This document shows positions 26,709 to 36,371 of a stretch of 64,000 nucleotides of DNA, one piece after another (positions within the stretch are counted from its first letter, which is position 1; every line of letters begins with the position of its first letter). The notes beneath the pieces are model-generated. The model searched no databases. It saw only the letters and a list, made by a program, of their open reading frames with translations, and had not been told where the DNA came from. This DNA comes from Cryobacterium psychrotolerans (GTDB taxonomy: Bacteria; Actinomycetota; Actinomycetes; Actinomycetales; Microbacteriaceae): the NCBI RefSeq assembly GCF_900101115.1, contig NZ_FNFU01000005.1:149060-213059 (forward strand). The letters run 5' to 3'. The position numbers and the translations under genes were made by a program.

Positions 26709-27683
26709 TTAGTTGGTAACGCTTGCAAGTTCGGTTTCGCCGGCCTTCGCCAGCAGATCCTCGGGAAGAGTGGAGAGGTAGTGCTCGGCGTCGAGCGCGG
26801 AGACACAACCGGATGCCGCGGCCGTCACGGCCTGGCGATAGGTGGGGTCGACCACGTCGCCGGCGGCGAAGACACCGGCCTGGCTGGTCTTGGACGAGCG
26901 GCCGCCGACGGAGATGGTGCCCTCGGGGGTGAGGTCCAGCTGGCCGTGCACGAGGTGCGTGCGCGGGTCGTTGCCAATGGCCACGAACAGCCCATCCAGT
27001 TCGAGGGTGCTCTCCGTGCCTGAGACGGTGTCGCGCAACTGGACGCCTTCAACGGCATCCGCGCCCAGGATGCCGACGACCTCGGAGTTCCAGATGAACT
27101 CGATCTTGTCGTTGGAGAAAGCGCGATCCTGCATGATCTTGGAAGCGCGCAGGGTGTCTTTTCGGTGAATGACATAGACCTTGCTGGCGAACCGAGTGAG
27201 GAAGGTCGCTTCTTCCATCGCCGAGTCCCCGCCGCCGACAACGGCGATGGTCTTGGCCTTGAAGAAGAAACCGTCGCACGTGGCGCACCAGGAGACTCCG
27301 TGGCCCGACAGTCGCTCTTCGTCGTCCAGGCCCAGCTTTCGGTACGCCGAGCCGGTGGCGACGATGACGGCCAGAGCCTCGTGCGTCTCGCCCGAGCCGA
27401 GGGTGACGGTCTTGATCGGGCCGGTGAGGTCAACGGCGGTGACGTCGTCGTAGACAACTTCGGTGCCGAACCGCTCGGCCTGCTCCTGCATCTTCGTCAT
27501 GAGTTCCGGGCCCTGCACGCCATCGGTGAATCCGGGGAAGTTCTCGACGTCCGTCGTGTTCATCAGCTCGCCGCCGGCCTCGACCGAGCTGGCAATCAGC
27601 AGGGGCTTGAGGTTGGCCCGTGCGGCGTAAATGGCGGCCGTGTAGCCGGCGGGGCCGGAACCGATGATGATGATCTGGCGCAC
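26709..27683 (-). CDS. trxB: Thioredoxin reductase
   Basis: This NADPH-dependent flavoenzyme reduces thioredoxin. The 324-residue protein has the FAD motif GSGPAGYTAAIYAAR, the redox-active CATC (in VSWCATCDGFFFK), the NADPH motif VGGGDSAMEEA and the C-terminal FAD motif VFAAGDVVDPTYRQ. The GTG at 27683 was chosen because AAGGAG precedes it and VRQIIIIGSG starts exactly at the FAD fold. It is the first gene of the trxB-trxA operon. Confidence 0.96.
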   Translation of the reverse strand: MRQIIIIGSGPAGYTAAIYAARANLKPLLIASSVEAGGELMNTTDVENFPGFTDGVQGPELMTKMQEQAERFGTEVVYDDVTAVDLTGPIKTVTLGSGETHEALAVIVATGSAYRKLGLDDEERLSGHGVSWCATCDGFFFKAKTIAVVGGGDSAMEEATFLTRFASKVYVIHRKDTLRASKIMQDRAFSNDKIEFIWNSEVVGILGADAVEGVQLRDTVSGTESTLELDGLFVAIGNDPRTHLVHGQLDLTPEGTISVGGRSSKTSQAGVFAAGDVVDPTYRQAVTAAASGCVSALDAEHYLSTLPEDLLAKAGETELASVTN

Positions 27684-27755
27684 GCGTGCACACTCCTTGA
27701 ATTCTGGGGGAAAGCCGGTAGAAGGCGATCGGGAACGTCGCTCACTGCCCGGTAC

Positions 27756-27781
27756 AACACATCCTAATCGGATGCTATTCC
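27756..27781 (-). promoter_or_regulatory. SigR/SigH-type promoter of trxB-trxA
   Basis: On the minus strand GGAAT is followed after exactly 18 bases by GTT, the consensus of actinobacterial thiol-oxidative-stress sigma factors (SigR in Streptomyces, SigH in Mycobacterium). It would give a leader of roughly 65 nt before the trxB GTG. trxBA is a known target of these sigma factors. Confidence 0.6.
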
Positions 27782-27842
27782 GCGCCTTCCCCTCGGCGGG
27801 CGGGCGCACAGGAGGTTCGGAGGGGGCTCCCGCCGATTTGGT

Positions 27843-29504
27843 CTAGCGCCGGAGGCGGGCACGCAGCGGGACGATGACGGAGCGGAGTTCGGCACTGCGC
27901 ATCAGCAGCAGCATCCCGAAGTAGGCCGCCGACATGACCACTCCGATGAGGAGCATCGACAGGATCGCCGGGATCCGGCCGGAGACGGCGAAGCCGCCCT
28001 CCCGGGCGCCGCCGAGTATCCAGAGCAGGGCCAGGCCGAGCGCGAGCGGCAGCAGCACGGCGACGAGGTATTTGGCCAGGCTGCCCAGGATGCGGCGTCC
28101 ATCGATCCCCCCGAGGCGGCGATGCAGGAGCAGGGCAGCCAGCCCGGTCTGTGCGATGCCCGAGACCGTCACGACGAGTGCGATGCCGACCGCGATCCAC
28201 TCCTTCGGCAGCAGCGTGCACCCCAGCACCCCGGCCACGATGAGCACGACCTGGAACAGCGTGAAGAAGAACGGCGTGCGCGTGTCACCCAGGGCGTAGA
28301 ACGTGCGCTGGAGCACGAACAGGATGCAGAAGGCCACGAGGCCGAGAATGAAGGCGACAATCACGTTGCCGATGCCCTGCACCTGCTCGAACGGACGGAC
28401 GAAGACGGCTGCGAACGGATAGGCGCAGACCGCGATCACGGCCGACGCGAGCACGATCAAGAGCGTCGTTCCGCGGATGGCGGACGAGGCATCCGTGCGC
28501 ACCAGGTCGTACATGCCCCGCGAGGCATGTTCACTCATCCGGGTGAAGTACGCGGTGGCAACCGAGACGGTGATCACCGAATGCGGGAGCATGAAAATGA
28601 GCCAGGCCGTGGCGAGCACGAAGACGGATGCCTTGCCGGTGGCCACGAGGGCGACCTGCGTTTCGACGATCCCGGCGGCCGTACTCAGGATCAGCATTCC
28701 GAAGGTCCAGCCGGCCATCTTGCCTGCCGTGCCGAGACCGACTCCGCGGAAGTGGAAGTCCGGACGGTAGCGCAGCCCTGCTCGCCGCCAGAAGTAGAAC
28801 AGTACGACCGCCTGCGCCACGACGCCGAGGGTGGCGCTGCCCGCGAGGAGGGCGATCATCTCTGGGCTGAAGGCGCCGGCGGGTCGCTGGCCGTTCGGGT
28901 CTGCGCCGAAGAGGAGACCGAAGATGACCAGGCCCGCGATGGCGACGATGTTGTTGAGCACCGGGACCCAGGTGGATGGACCGAACGACTTGCGAGCATT
29001 CAGCACCTCGCCCAGCAGCGTATACAGCCCGTAGAAGAAGATCTGGGGGAGGCACCAGTAAGCGAACGCGATTGCGAGGCCGAGCTGGTCGCCCTTCAGG
29101 GGGAGCCCGATGAACCCCGTGATGGCCGGGGCCAGCAGGGTGGCCAGGATCGTCGTCGCGCCGAGAATGAGCAGGGCCACGGTCAGGAGCTTGTTGATGT
29201 AGGCGGCGCCGCCGTCGGCGTTCAGGCTCGCTCGGACGATCTGCGGCACGAGTACCGCGGTGAGGATGCCGCCCGCGACGATGACGTAGACGGTGTTGGG
29301 CAGCTGGTTCGCGAGGGCGAAGGCGTCGGCGCCGTTGCCGATCGCACCGATCATCCCGGCGAGAACGATCAGTTTCACGAAGCCCAGAACCCGGGAAACG
29401 ATCGTGCCCGAGGCGAGGAGGGCACTCGCCCGGCCGATTCCGCCGGTATCGGCGGTGTCGGCGGCGCTAACCACGCGGCTCCGCGGCGGGTGTGGTGACG
29501 TCAT
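27843..29504 (-). CDS. murJ: Lipid II flippase MurJ
   Basis: MurJ moves lipid II to the outer face of the membrane for peptidoglycan synthesis. The 553-residue MOP-family protein has about 14 hydrophobic segments, beginning ASALLASGTIVSRVLGFVKL and including the family motif ALANQLPNTVYVIVAGGILTAVLVP. It lacks the C-terminal pseudokinase extension of mycobacterial MurJ. The ATG at 29504 gives MTSPHPP; it overlaps the upstream DUF6049 gene by 38 nt. A more upstream in-frame start is possible. Confidence 0.9.
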   Translation of the reverse strand: MTSPHPPRSRVVSAADTADTGGIGRASALLASGTIVSRVLGFVKLIVLAGMIGAIGNGADAFALANQLPNTVYVIVAGGILTAVLVPQIVRASLNADGGAAYINKLLTVALLILGATTILATLLAPAITGFIGLPLKGDQLGLAIAFAYWCLPQIFFYGLYTLLGEVLNARKSFGPSTWVPVLNNIVAIAGLVIFGLLFGADPNGQRPAGAFSPEMIALLAGSATLGVVAQAVVLFYFWRRAGLRYRPDFHFRGVGLGTAGKMAGWTFGMLILSTAAGIVETQVALVATGKASVFVLATAWLIFMLPHSVITVSVATAYFTRMSEHASRGMYDLVRTDASSAIRGTTLLIVLASAVIAVCAYPFAAVFVRPFEQVQGIGNVIVAFILGLVAFCILFVLQRTFYALGDTRTPFFFTLFQVVLIVAGVLGCTLLPKEWIAVGIALVVTVSGIAQTGLAALLLHRRLGGIDGRRILGSLAKYLVAVLLPLALGLALLWILGGAREGGFAVSGRIPAILSMLLIGVVMSAAYFGMLLLMRSAELRSVIVPLRARLRR

Positions 29505-31734
29505 CGGTCGCCGCCCCCGTCCCTGTTCCGGTCCCGGCGACAGGCTCGGTCCCGGCGCCCGCGGAGGCCGCGCCTTCACGGCGGCGGCGCAGGATGTTGC
29601 GCCAGACGCCGAAACCGAAGAACAGCACGACGATGGCGGCGAAGATCAGGGCGCCCAGGCCCTCCCAGTCGGCGTGCACGCTCACCGCGATCTCCGCCGG
29701 ACGGTCGATCCGCGTGCCGGCCGGTGTGTAGAGCGAGACGCGAAGCGTCACGTCTCCGTTGCCGACCGCGGCCGTCACCGGCACCTTCACGGTGCGCGCC
29801 GACTCGGCGTCAATGGTCGCCTCGACGTCATTCCCGACGACGAGACGGCCGTTGGAGGGCACGACCTGCACCCTGACGCTCACGGCCTGGCCGAGGGCGT
29901 TGCTCAAGGTGACCGGAATGTCCACCTTGCTGCCCACGACGTTGATCGGGCCCTTGGTGGTCACGGTGACGGACCTCAGCAGGGCGCCGGACGCGGCGGA
30001 ACTCGCCGCGGTCGCCTGCTGCCAGGCTGCGGGATCGTCGGCCCACGACGCGGACAGCAGCGCCAGGAGTTCGAGCCGGTGTGCGCCCGTGACGCGCACG
30101 GGGTCCTCGAGGGCGGTGGCGAAGGCGCCGACCTCGGCCTCACGTCGAAGGAGCTGACGGCCCTGGTCCACCCGGGCTGCCGATTCCGCCTGGGCCTGGA
30201 AGGCCACGGTGGCGGCCTGCGGGGCGGAACGCGCTTCCCTCAGCGTGGCGGGGGTCTGCCACGGGAGGGCAGCGAGGGCGTCGAGGGTCTCGCCGAGCCG
30301 GTTGGGACTCGCCGGCCAGCCCCGGTCAAAGGTGGCGAGGAGGATGCGCGCGGTGCCCGGACGTTCCGCCGACACCACCGCCAATTGCGACGACGCCTCC
30401 GCCACCGCCTCGTGCCACTCGTCGTCGGTGGTTGCGCGCGCGGCCGTCCGCAACGCCCGGGAGATGGCGTCGTCGGTGGCGAGGCCCCGCCCGCTGCCGA
30501 GGGAGAGCACGGTGTTGGGCGTGGGGTCGTCCGCCGACTGGGTGACATTGCTGCCGCTGAGGATCGTCGTGGTGAGGCCGCTGGCGGCGAAGACGTCGAG
30601 ATCGTTCTTCGCCACGACGCCGGCCGCCGGCCAGCCGATATCCGTCATCGTGTAGTCCCAGTCGAGCAGCCCCGCGCTCGTGGGTGGCGTCACCTCGCCC
30701 GGGGTCGGGGACGGCGAAGGAGTGGTCGCTTGACCGGGAGTCGGCGCGATGGTGCCGGGCGTCGGCTGGGGCGTGGCCGGGGCCTCGGTGAAGAGTTCGG
30801 GGTCGATGAGCCACTCGAACGAAATCGGGGAGAGCACCGTTTTCGAGCCGGCCTGGGCCTGCAGGGCGATGTCGGCGTCTGCATAGCTGAGAGGGAATAT
30901 ATCGTTCGTGGCCGCGGAGAGGCGGGAAAGCCACTCGGTTGCGCTCGGCGGCGCGGAGCTGCCCAGGATGCGGATCGACGCGATGATCATCGGATCGATC
31001 GCGATGGCAACGGGGCGGTCGATCACGCCGTCGAGCTGGCGTGAGAGCAGACCGGACTCCTGCGTGTACGTCTCCAGCTCCTCGGCCGGGATCAGGCCCG
31101 CCGATGACTGCGGGGCCGTGATCGGCATCGCAACGGCCAGCTTCACCGGGGTGACCGGGTCGCCGGAGTACCAGACGAAGGTGCCGCGTCCCTGCGCCAG
31201 CACCTCCCCGTCTGCCGTCAGGGTTGCCGCGATCCCGCGGGCTCCCCACGCATTCGCGGCACCGAGGCCGATGGCGTCGGCGGGCACGCTCAGCTTGACG
31301 CTCGCCGTGCTGCCGGGCTGGATGGTCGTCGTCGGGTGGCTCAGCATCCGGTCGCCCGGATCGCCGATGTCCTTGGGCTTCAGCCAGGAGTCCAGCGCGG
31401 ACCGCGAAGTCAGCGCGCGCTTGGCCAGGTAGAGCTTGATGGTGCCGGCCGGAATTGAGTCTGCTGTGCTGTTTGTGATGCGCACCGTGACCGGAAGCGG
31501 CTGGCCGGGGCGCAGGATCGGCGACCCGGTGGGAAACACGTCGATGCTCACCGTGTCGGGCGGGGTCGCGGCCGCGTGGGCCGCGGAGGAGCCGGGGAAC
31601 GTGCCGGCGAACCCGGTGAGGGCGAGGAGGAGGGTGACGAGCAGCACCGAAAGCGGCATCCGCAGTCGCGAGGTCAGGCTGCGCACGACCCCCGGGTGCA
31701 CAGGCCGACGCGCGCGCTTAGTCCCGGCCTCCAT
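29467..31734 (-). CDS. DUF6049 family exported membrane protein
   Basis: The 755-residue protein has an N-terminal signal or anchor (MPLSVLLVTLLLALTGFAG), a long extracytoplasmic part with Ig-like beta segments at both ends, a Pro/Thr/Ser linker in the middle (TPGTIAPTPGQATTPSPSP) and a C-terminal membrane helix (LGALIFAAIVVLFFGFGVW) with a basic tail. It is equivalent in position to mycobacterial Rv3909, next to murJ, so a role with MurJ in envelope assembly is inferred. The ATG at 31734 was chosen because the signal peptide follows; the upstream open frame is antisense to pcnA. Confidence 0.85.
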   Translation of the reverse strand: MEAGTKRARRPVHPGVVRSLTSRLRMPLSVLLVTLLLALTGFAGTFPGSSAAHAAATPPDTVSIDVFPTGSPILRPGQPLPVTVRITNSTADSIPAGTIKLYLAKRALTSRSALDSWLKPKDIGDPGDRMLSHPTTTIQPGSTASVKLSVPADAIGLGAANAWGARGIAATLTADGEVLAQGRGTFVWYSGDPVTPVKLAVAMPITAPQSSAGLIPAEELETYTQESGLLSRQLDGVIDRPVAIAIDPMIIASIRILGSSAPPSATEWLSRLSAATNDIFPLSYADADIALQAQAGSKTVLSPISFEWLIDPELFTEAPATPQPTPGTIAPTPGQATTPSPSPTPGEVTPPTSAGLLDWDYTMTDIGWPAAGVVAKNDLDVFAASGLTTTILSGSNVTQSADDPTPNTVLSLGSGRGLATDDAISRALRTAARATTDDEWHEAVAEASSQLAVVSAERPGTARILLATFDRGWPASPNRLGETLDALAALPWQTPATLREARSAPQAATVAFQAQAESAARVDQGRQLLRREAEVGAFATALEDPVRVTGAHRLELLALLSASWADDPAAWQQATAASSAASGALLRSVTVTTKGPINVVGSKVDIPVTLSNALGQAVSVRVQVVPSNGRLVVGNDVEATIDAESARTVKVPVTAAVGNGDVTLRVSLYTPAGTRIDRPAEIAVSVHADWEGLGALIFAAIVVLFFGFGVWRNILRRRREGAASAGAGTEPVAGTGTGTGAATDDVTTPAAEPRG

Positions 31735-31815
31735 AGAGGCGATTCTACGGCGTGCTTGCCGGGAGAAGCCTCCGCCGGGCAGCCAGTCGCTCCCCCCAGC
31801 AACTAACATGGGGAG

Positions 31816-33246
31816 ATGCAGAGCGTCGCGGCAGCCCTCGCGCGGCTGGGCGACCTGGCTGCCTCCCCCACGGTGTCCCGACTGGCGAACGCATTCGCCG
31901 CCGCGGGGCACGAGCTTGCCCTCGTCGGCGGACCGGTGCGCGACGCCTTCCTCGATCGAGTCACCAACGACCTCGACTTCACGACGGATGCCTCTCCGGA
32001 CCAGATCCTGAAGATCGTGAAGCCCCTCGCCGACGCGCATTGGGACATCGGTCGTGCGTTCGGCACCATCGGGGCAAAGGTCGGCGACGACACGGTCGAG
32101 ATCACGACCTATCGCGCCGACAGCTACAACGGGCAGACGCGGCGGCCGGACGTGGTCTTCGGCGCGAGCCTCGAAGACGACCTCGTGCGGCGCGACTTCA
32201 CCGTGAACGCGCTCGCCCTGCGGCTGCCCGAGGTGAAACTCGTCGACCCCTCCGGCGGCATCGACGACATGCTCGCCGGGATCCTGCGCACCCCCGCCGC
32301 GCCGGAGGTGTCTTTCGGTGACGACCCGCTGCGAATGATGCGGGCCGCCCGGTTCAGCGCTCAGCTCGGGTTCACCCTCGACCCGGACACCAGGGCCGCG
32401 ATGACGGCCATGGCGGACAGCATCCGGATCATTTCGGCCGAGCGCGTGGGCGAGGAGCTGTCGAAGCTGCTGAAAGCGGACCGTCCGCGGTCCGGGATCG
32501 AAATCCTGGTGGAATCCGGGCTGGCCGAGATCGTGCTGCCCGAGATTCCGGCCCTCCGGCTCGAGGTCGACGAACACCACCACCACAAGGATGTCTACCA
32601 GCACACGTTGACCGTGCTGGAGCAGGCCATCGATTACGAACGGGAGCGCGGCAACCTGCCCGCGCCCGACCTGGTCGTGCGCCTGGCCGCCCTGCTTCAT
32701 GACATCGGCAAGCCGGCCACGCGGCGGCTCGAGCCGGGCGGGGTGGTCAGTTTCTACCACCACGACGTGGTCGGTTCGAAGCTGGCGAAGAAGCGCCTGC
32801 GTGCCCTGCGTTTCGACAATGAGACGATCAACGCCGTGGGGCGGCTGGTCGAACTCCACCTGCGTTTCTTCGGCTACACCGAGGGCGCCTGGACCGACTC
32901 GGCCGTGCGCCGCTACGTGCGCGACGCCGGCGACCAGCTCGAGCGCCTGCACATCCTGACCCGGGCGGACGTGACCACGCGCAACCGCCGCAAGGCCGAC
33001 CGGCTCGGCTTCGCCTACGACGACCTCGAGCAGCGGGTGGCCGAGCTGGCCGAGCAGGAGGAGATGGCGGCGGTTCGCCCCGATCTCGACGGCGAGCAGA
33101 TCATGGCCATCCTCGGCGTGAAGCCCGGACGCGAGGTGGGCGAGGCCTACCGGTACCTGCTCGAGCAGCGTCTCGACGACGGGCCGCTGGGCGAGGAAGA
33201 GGCAACCCGGCGGTTGCAGGCCTGGTGGGCGGGGCGTGGCCGGTAG
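31816..33246 (+). CDS. pcnA: CCA tRNA nucleotidyltransferase / poly(A) polymerase family
   Basis: It adds or repairs the 3' CCA of tRNAs, which is needed here because both tRNA genes in the window lack an encoded CCA. The 476-residue class II protein has LVGGPVRDAFLDR, the metal-binding DLDFTTD, the RRDFTVNALAL motif and an HD domain (LAALLHDIGKPATR). The family name pcnA is used in actinobacteria by convention. It is divergent from the DUF6049-murJ pair. Confidence 0.92.
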   Translation: MQSVAAALARLGDLAASPTVSRLANAFAAAGHELALVGGPVRDAFLDRVTNDLDFTTDASPDQILKIVKPLADAHWDIGRAFGTIGAKVGDDTVEITTYRADSYNGQTRRPDVVFGASLEDDLVRRDFTVNALALRLPEVKLVDPSGGIDDMLAGILRTPAAPEVSFGDDPLRMMRAARFSAQLGFTLDPDTRAAMTAMADSIRIISAERVGEELSKLLKADRPRSGIEILVESGLAEIVLPEIPALRLEVDEHHHHKDVYQHTLTVLEQAIDYERERGNLPAPDLVVRLAALLHDIGKPATRRLEPGGVVSFYHHDVVGSKLAKKRLRALRFDNETINAVGRLVELHLRFFGYTEGAWTDSAVRRYVRDAGDQLERLHILTRADVTTRNRRKADRLGFAYDDLEQRVAELAEQEEMAAVRPDLDGEQIMAILGVKPGREVGEAYRYLLEQRLDDGPLGEEEATRRLQAWWAGRGR

Positions 33247-34132
33247 CGGTGTCGCCCGTCGTGGCGCGATCCGACGGCGCAACGCCCTCACCGGGTACTC
33301 GTTGCTGGCGCCGAGCCTCTTCGGTGTCGTCTGCTTCCTGCTGCTGCCGGTGCTCGTCGTCGTCTGGCTCAGCTTCCAGAGCTGGGACCTGATCGGGCCG
33401 ATCTCCTACGTCGGCCTCGACAACTACCGGTCGGTGCTCACCGACGGCGTGTTCGGCAATTCGCTCCTGGTCACGCTGGTCTTCGTGGCGCTGGTGGTGC
33501 CGATCCAGACCGCCATCGGCCTGTGGGCGGCAACCCTCCTGACCCGCGGGCTGCCGGGCTCCGCCTGGTTCCGCACCATCTACGTGCTTCCGTGGATCGC
33601 CGCCCCGCTCGCCCTGGGCGTCGTCTGGAAATGGATCCTCGCGCCGACCGACGGGGCGCTGAACACGCTGATCGGCCAGCGGATCGAATGGCTGAGCGAC
33701 CCCTCGCTCGCGCTGCCGTCGGTGGCCGCCGTCGTGATCTGGACCAACGTCGGCTACGTGACGCTCTTCTTCATGGCCGGGCTGCTGAACATCCCGGACC
33801 AGGTCCTCGAGGCGGCCAGGATCGACGGGGCCGGCGGCATGTCGCTGTTCTGGCAGATCAAACTGCCGCTGCTCCGGCCGACGATGTTCTTTGTGCTGGT
33901 GACGACCGTCATCTCGGCGTTCCAGGTCTTCGACCAGGTGTACGCGCTGACCCAGGGCGGTCCCGCCCGCACGACCGACGTCGTCGCGGCGCGCATCTAC
34001 TATGAGGCCTTCAGCGCGTTCGACCTGGGCCGCGCGGCGGTGATGGCGGTCGTTCTCCTCGTCATCCTGGTCACGATCACGCTCGCCCAGCAGCTCTACT
34101 TCCGGCGGAGGGTCACCTATGAGATGGAGTGA
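33236..34132 (+). CDS. Carbohydrate ABC transporter permease (MalF type)
   Basis: The 298-residue inner-membrane protein has six hydrophobic segments and the EAA loop EAARIDGAGGMSLFWQIKLPLL, which docks on the ATPase. It is the first permease of a CUT1-type sugar importer. Its start overlaps the end of pcnA by 11 nt; a slightly later start is possible. A second permease and a binding protein follow. Confidence 0.88.
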   Translation: MAGSGVARRGAIRRRNALTGYSLLAPSLFGVVCFLLLPVLVVVWLSFQSWDLIGPISYVGLDNYRSVLTDGVFGNSLLVTLVFVALVVPIQTAIGLWAATLLTRGLPGSAWFRTIYVLPWIAAPLALGVVWKWILAPTDGALNTLIGQRIEWLSDPSLALPSVAAVVIWTNVGYVTLFFMAGLLNIPDQVLEAARIDGAGGMSLFWQIKLPLLRPTMFFVLVTTVISAFQVFDQVYALTQGGPARTTDVVAARIYYEAFSAFDLGRAAVMAVVLLVILVTITLAQQLYFRRRVTYEME

Positions 34133-34138
34133 GTCCTG

Positions 34139-34960
34139 ATGCGCTGGACCCGGCCGGCCGCCGTCTACCTCGTGCTCGTGGCCGGGGCCGTTTTCACCCT
34201 GGCACCGTTCCTGCTGAGCGTCCTGACCGCGTTCAAGCCGAGGCAACAGTTCGCCCGGGAGTCGGCGCTCGCCTGGCCGGACCCGTTCACGCTCGATAAC
34301 ATCGTGGCGCTCATCACCGGTCCCGCGCAGTTCGGCCGCGCCATCCTGGTCACCCTGCTCGCGGCCACGCTCATCCTGGTCGGACAGCTGATCTCGTCGA
34401 TCCTGGCCGCCTACGCGTTCGCGCGCGTCGACTTCCCCGGCCGCAACGCGCTGTTCTGGGTCTACCTGTCGACGCTGATGATTCCGCCGGTGGTGCTCGT
34501 GGTGCCGCTCTACCTGATGATGACCGAGGCCGGGCTGCGCAACAGCTTCTGGAGCCTCGTGCTGCCGTTCGCGTTCGCGTCGCCGTACGCGATCTTCCTG
34601 CTCCGCGAGTATTTCCGCGGCATCCCCCAGGAACTGATTGACGCGGCCCGGCTCGACGGCGCCAGCACCCTCGACGTGCTGGTCGAAATCGTCGTGCCGC
34701 TGTCCCGGCCGATCATCGCCACCCTGACACTCATCACGATCGTGAGCCACTGGAACAGTTTCATGTGGCCGCTCGTGGTCACCAGCGGCAGCGAATGGCG
34801 CGTTGTCACGGTGGCGACGGCATCCCTGCAAAGCCAGTTCAACGGCAATTGGACCCTCGTGATGGCGGCGACGACGCTCGCCCTGGTGCCGCTGCTCGTG
34901 CTCTTCCTCGTCTTCCAGCGGCAGTTCGTGCGTTCCATTACCTTCTCCGGGTTGAAGTAA
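34139..34960 (+). CDS. Carbohydrate ABC transporter permease (MalG type)
   Basis: The 273-residue permease pairs with the gene 6 nt upstream. Its EAA loop reads DAARLDGASTLDVLVEIVVPLSRP, and the C-terminus VRSITFSGLK matches MalG/UgpE relatives. No ATP-binding gene is in the cluster, so a shared MsiK-like ATPase encoded elsewhere is the usual solution in actinobacteria. Confidence 0.88.
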   Translation: MRWTRPAAVYLVLVAGAVFTLAPFLLSVLTAFKPRQQFARESALAWPDPFTLDNIVALITGPAQFGRAILVTLLAATLILVGQLISSILAAYAFARVDFPGRNALFWVYLSTLMIPPVVLVVPLYLMMTEAGLRNSFWSLVLPFAFASPYAIFLLREYFRGIPQELIDAARLDGASTLDVLVEIVVPLSRPIIATLTLITIVSHWNSFMWPLVVTSGSEWRVVTVATASLQSQFNGNWTLVMAATTLALVPLLVLFLVFQRQFVRSITFSGLK

Positions 34961-35005
34961 TCTGAGAGGAATTCCCGGCCGTTCGCCGGAGCAGCAGAGG
35001 AAACC

Positions 35006-36340
35006 ATGCCCAAGCGTTCAACAGTTCTCGCCGCGGGTGCCGCGGCCGTCGTTCTCGTCATCGCCGGGGTCGTCACCGCGCTGACCGTGTCGGGCCAGGG
35101 CCCGGCCGACCAGACCACCGTCACCGTGCGGCTCTGGGACGACCAGGTCGCCAAGGCCTATGAAGCATCTTTCGCCGAATTCGAGAAGGACAACCCCGAC
35201 GTCAACGTCGAGTTGAGCGTCATCCCCTGGGCGGACTACTGGGAGAAACTGCGCACGGATGTCGCGGGCCAGAGTGTCGACGACATCTTCTGGGTCGACG
35301 GCGGCAACTACCCCGTCTACGCCGACGCGGGCGCGCTGCTCGACATCGACAAGACGCTGGGGCCGGATGCCTCGTCCGCGTGGGCGCCGGCCGTGGTCGA
35401 CCAGTACACGCGCGACGGGGTGCTCTGGGGAGTGCCGCAGCTGGCCGACCCCGGCATCGCTGTCTATTACAACGCCGAACTGCTCGCCGATGCCGGCCTC
35501 ACCGCGGCGGACCTCGACGGCCTGCGCTGGGACCCGACCGGCGCCGATGACACACTCCTGCCCCTGCTGGAGAGGCTGACCCGGGACACCGCCGGGCAGA
35601 CGGCCGACAGCGCCGGCTTCGACGGAAGCAGCCTGGCCCAGTTCGGCTACAACTCGGCCTACGACGTGCAGGCGATCCTGCTGAACTACCTGGCCTCGAA
35701 CGGCGCGGAGTTCCAGGACGGCGAGGAGTACGCGTTCGCGTCGCCGAAGGGCGTTGAGGCCTTCCAGTACATGGTCGACCTGATCAATAAGCACCACGTG
35801 TCGCCGTCCGCCGCGGATACCAACACGAACGGTGACTTCAGCCGAGACCAGTTCCTGCAGGGCAAGATGGCGTTGTTCCAGAGCGGGGTGTACAACCTGG
35901 CCAACGTCAACGAGGGCGCCGACTTCGAATGGGGGGTCGCCCGGCTTCCGGCCGGACCGGCCGGCGCCATCAGCGGCGTCGACGGCATCGTCGCCGCGGG
36001 CAGCACGGCGTCCGAGCATCCCGCCGAGGTGAAGCGCGTGCTGGCCTGGCTGGGCAGCGCGAAGGGGTCGGGCTTCATCGGCGCCGGCGGTTCGGCCTCG
36101 CCGGCAGTGCTCGCCGCGCAGCAGGACTACTCGGACTACTGGGCGTCGCTGGACGTCGACATCAGCCCGTTCTACGACGTGCTCGAGAACGGCACGGCCC
36201 CGGCGCCGAAGGGATCCGGCTGGCCCGCCGCCGACAACGCGATGCGGCCGCTCCTGCAGGAGGTCTTCCTCGGGCGCACCCCCGTGGCCGAGGGCGTGCG
36301 CGCCGCCCAGGACGCGGCGAACGCCGCCACCGCAAAGTAG
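35006..36340 (+). CDS. Sugar ABC transporter substrate-binding protein
   Basis: The 444-residue family 1 extracellular binding protein has VTVRLWDDQVAKAYEASFAEF and VIPWADYWEKL, typical of CUT1 systems. The N-terminus is a single hydrophobic segment (AAAVVLVIAGVVTALTV) without a lipobox Cys, so the protein may stay attached by an uncleaved helix or be released. The sugar is not predictable. It follows the two permeases by 45 nt with its own GGA-type site. Confidence 0.85.
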   Translation: MPKRSTVLAAGAAAVVLVIAGVVTALTVSGQGPADQTTVTVRLWDDQVAKAYEASFAEFEKDNPDVNVELSVIPWADYWEKLRTDVAGQSVDDIFWVDGGNYPVYADAGALLDIDKTLGPDASSAWAPAVVDQYTRDGVLWGVPQLADPGIAVYYNAELLADAGLTAADLDGLRWDPTGADDTLLPLLERLTRDTAGQTADSAGFDGSSLAQFGYNSAYDVQAILLNYLASNGAEFQDGEEYAFASPKGVEAFQYMVDLINKHHVSPSAADTNTNGDFSRDQFLQGKMALFQSGVYNLANVNEGADFEWGVARLPAGPAGAISGVDGIVAAGSTASEHPAEVKRVLAWLGSAKGSGFIGAGGSASPAVLAAQQDYSDYWASLDVDISPFYDVLENGTAPAPKGSGWPAADNAMRPLLQEVFLGRTPVAEGVRAAQDAANAATAK

Positions 36341-36371
36341 CCGCCCCCGCCCCCGCCCGCCCCGCCCCTTT

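Noticed and set aside
31735..33291. N-terminal extension that would make DUF6049 a 1274-residue protein
   Set aside because: The added part is antisense to pcnA, and the signal peptide of the real protein begins at the ATG at 31734.
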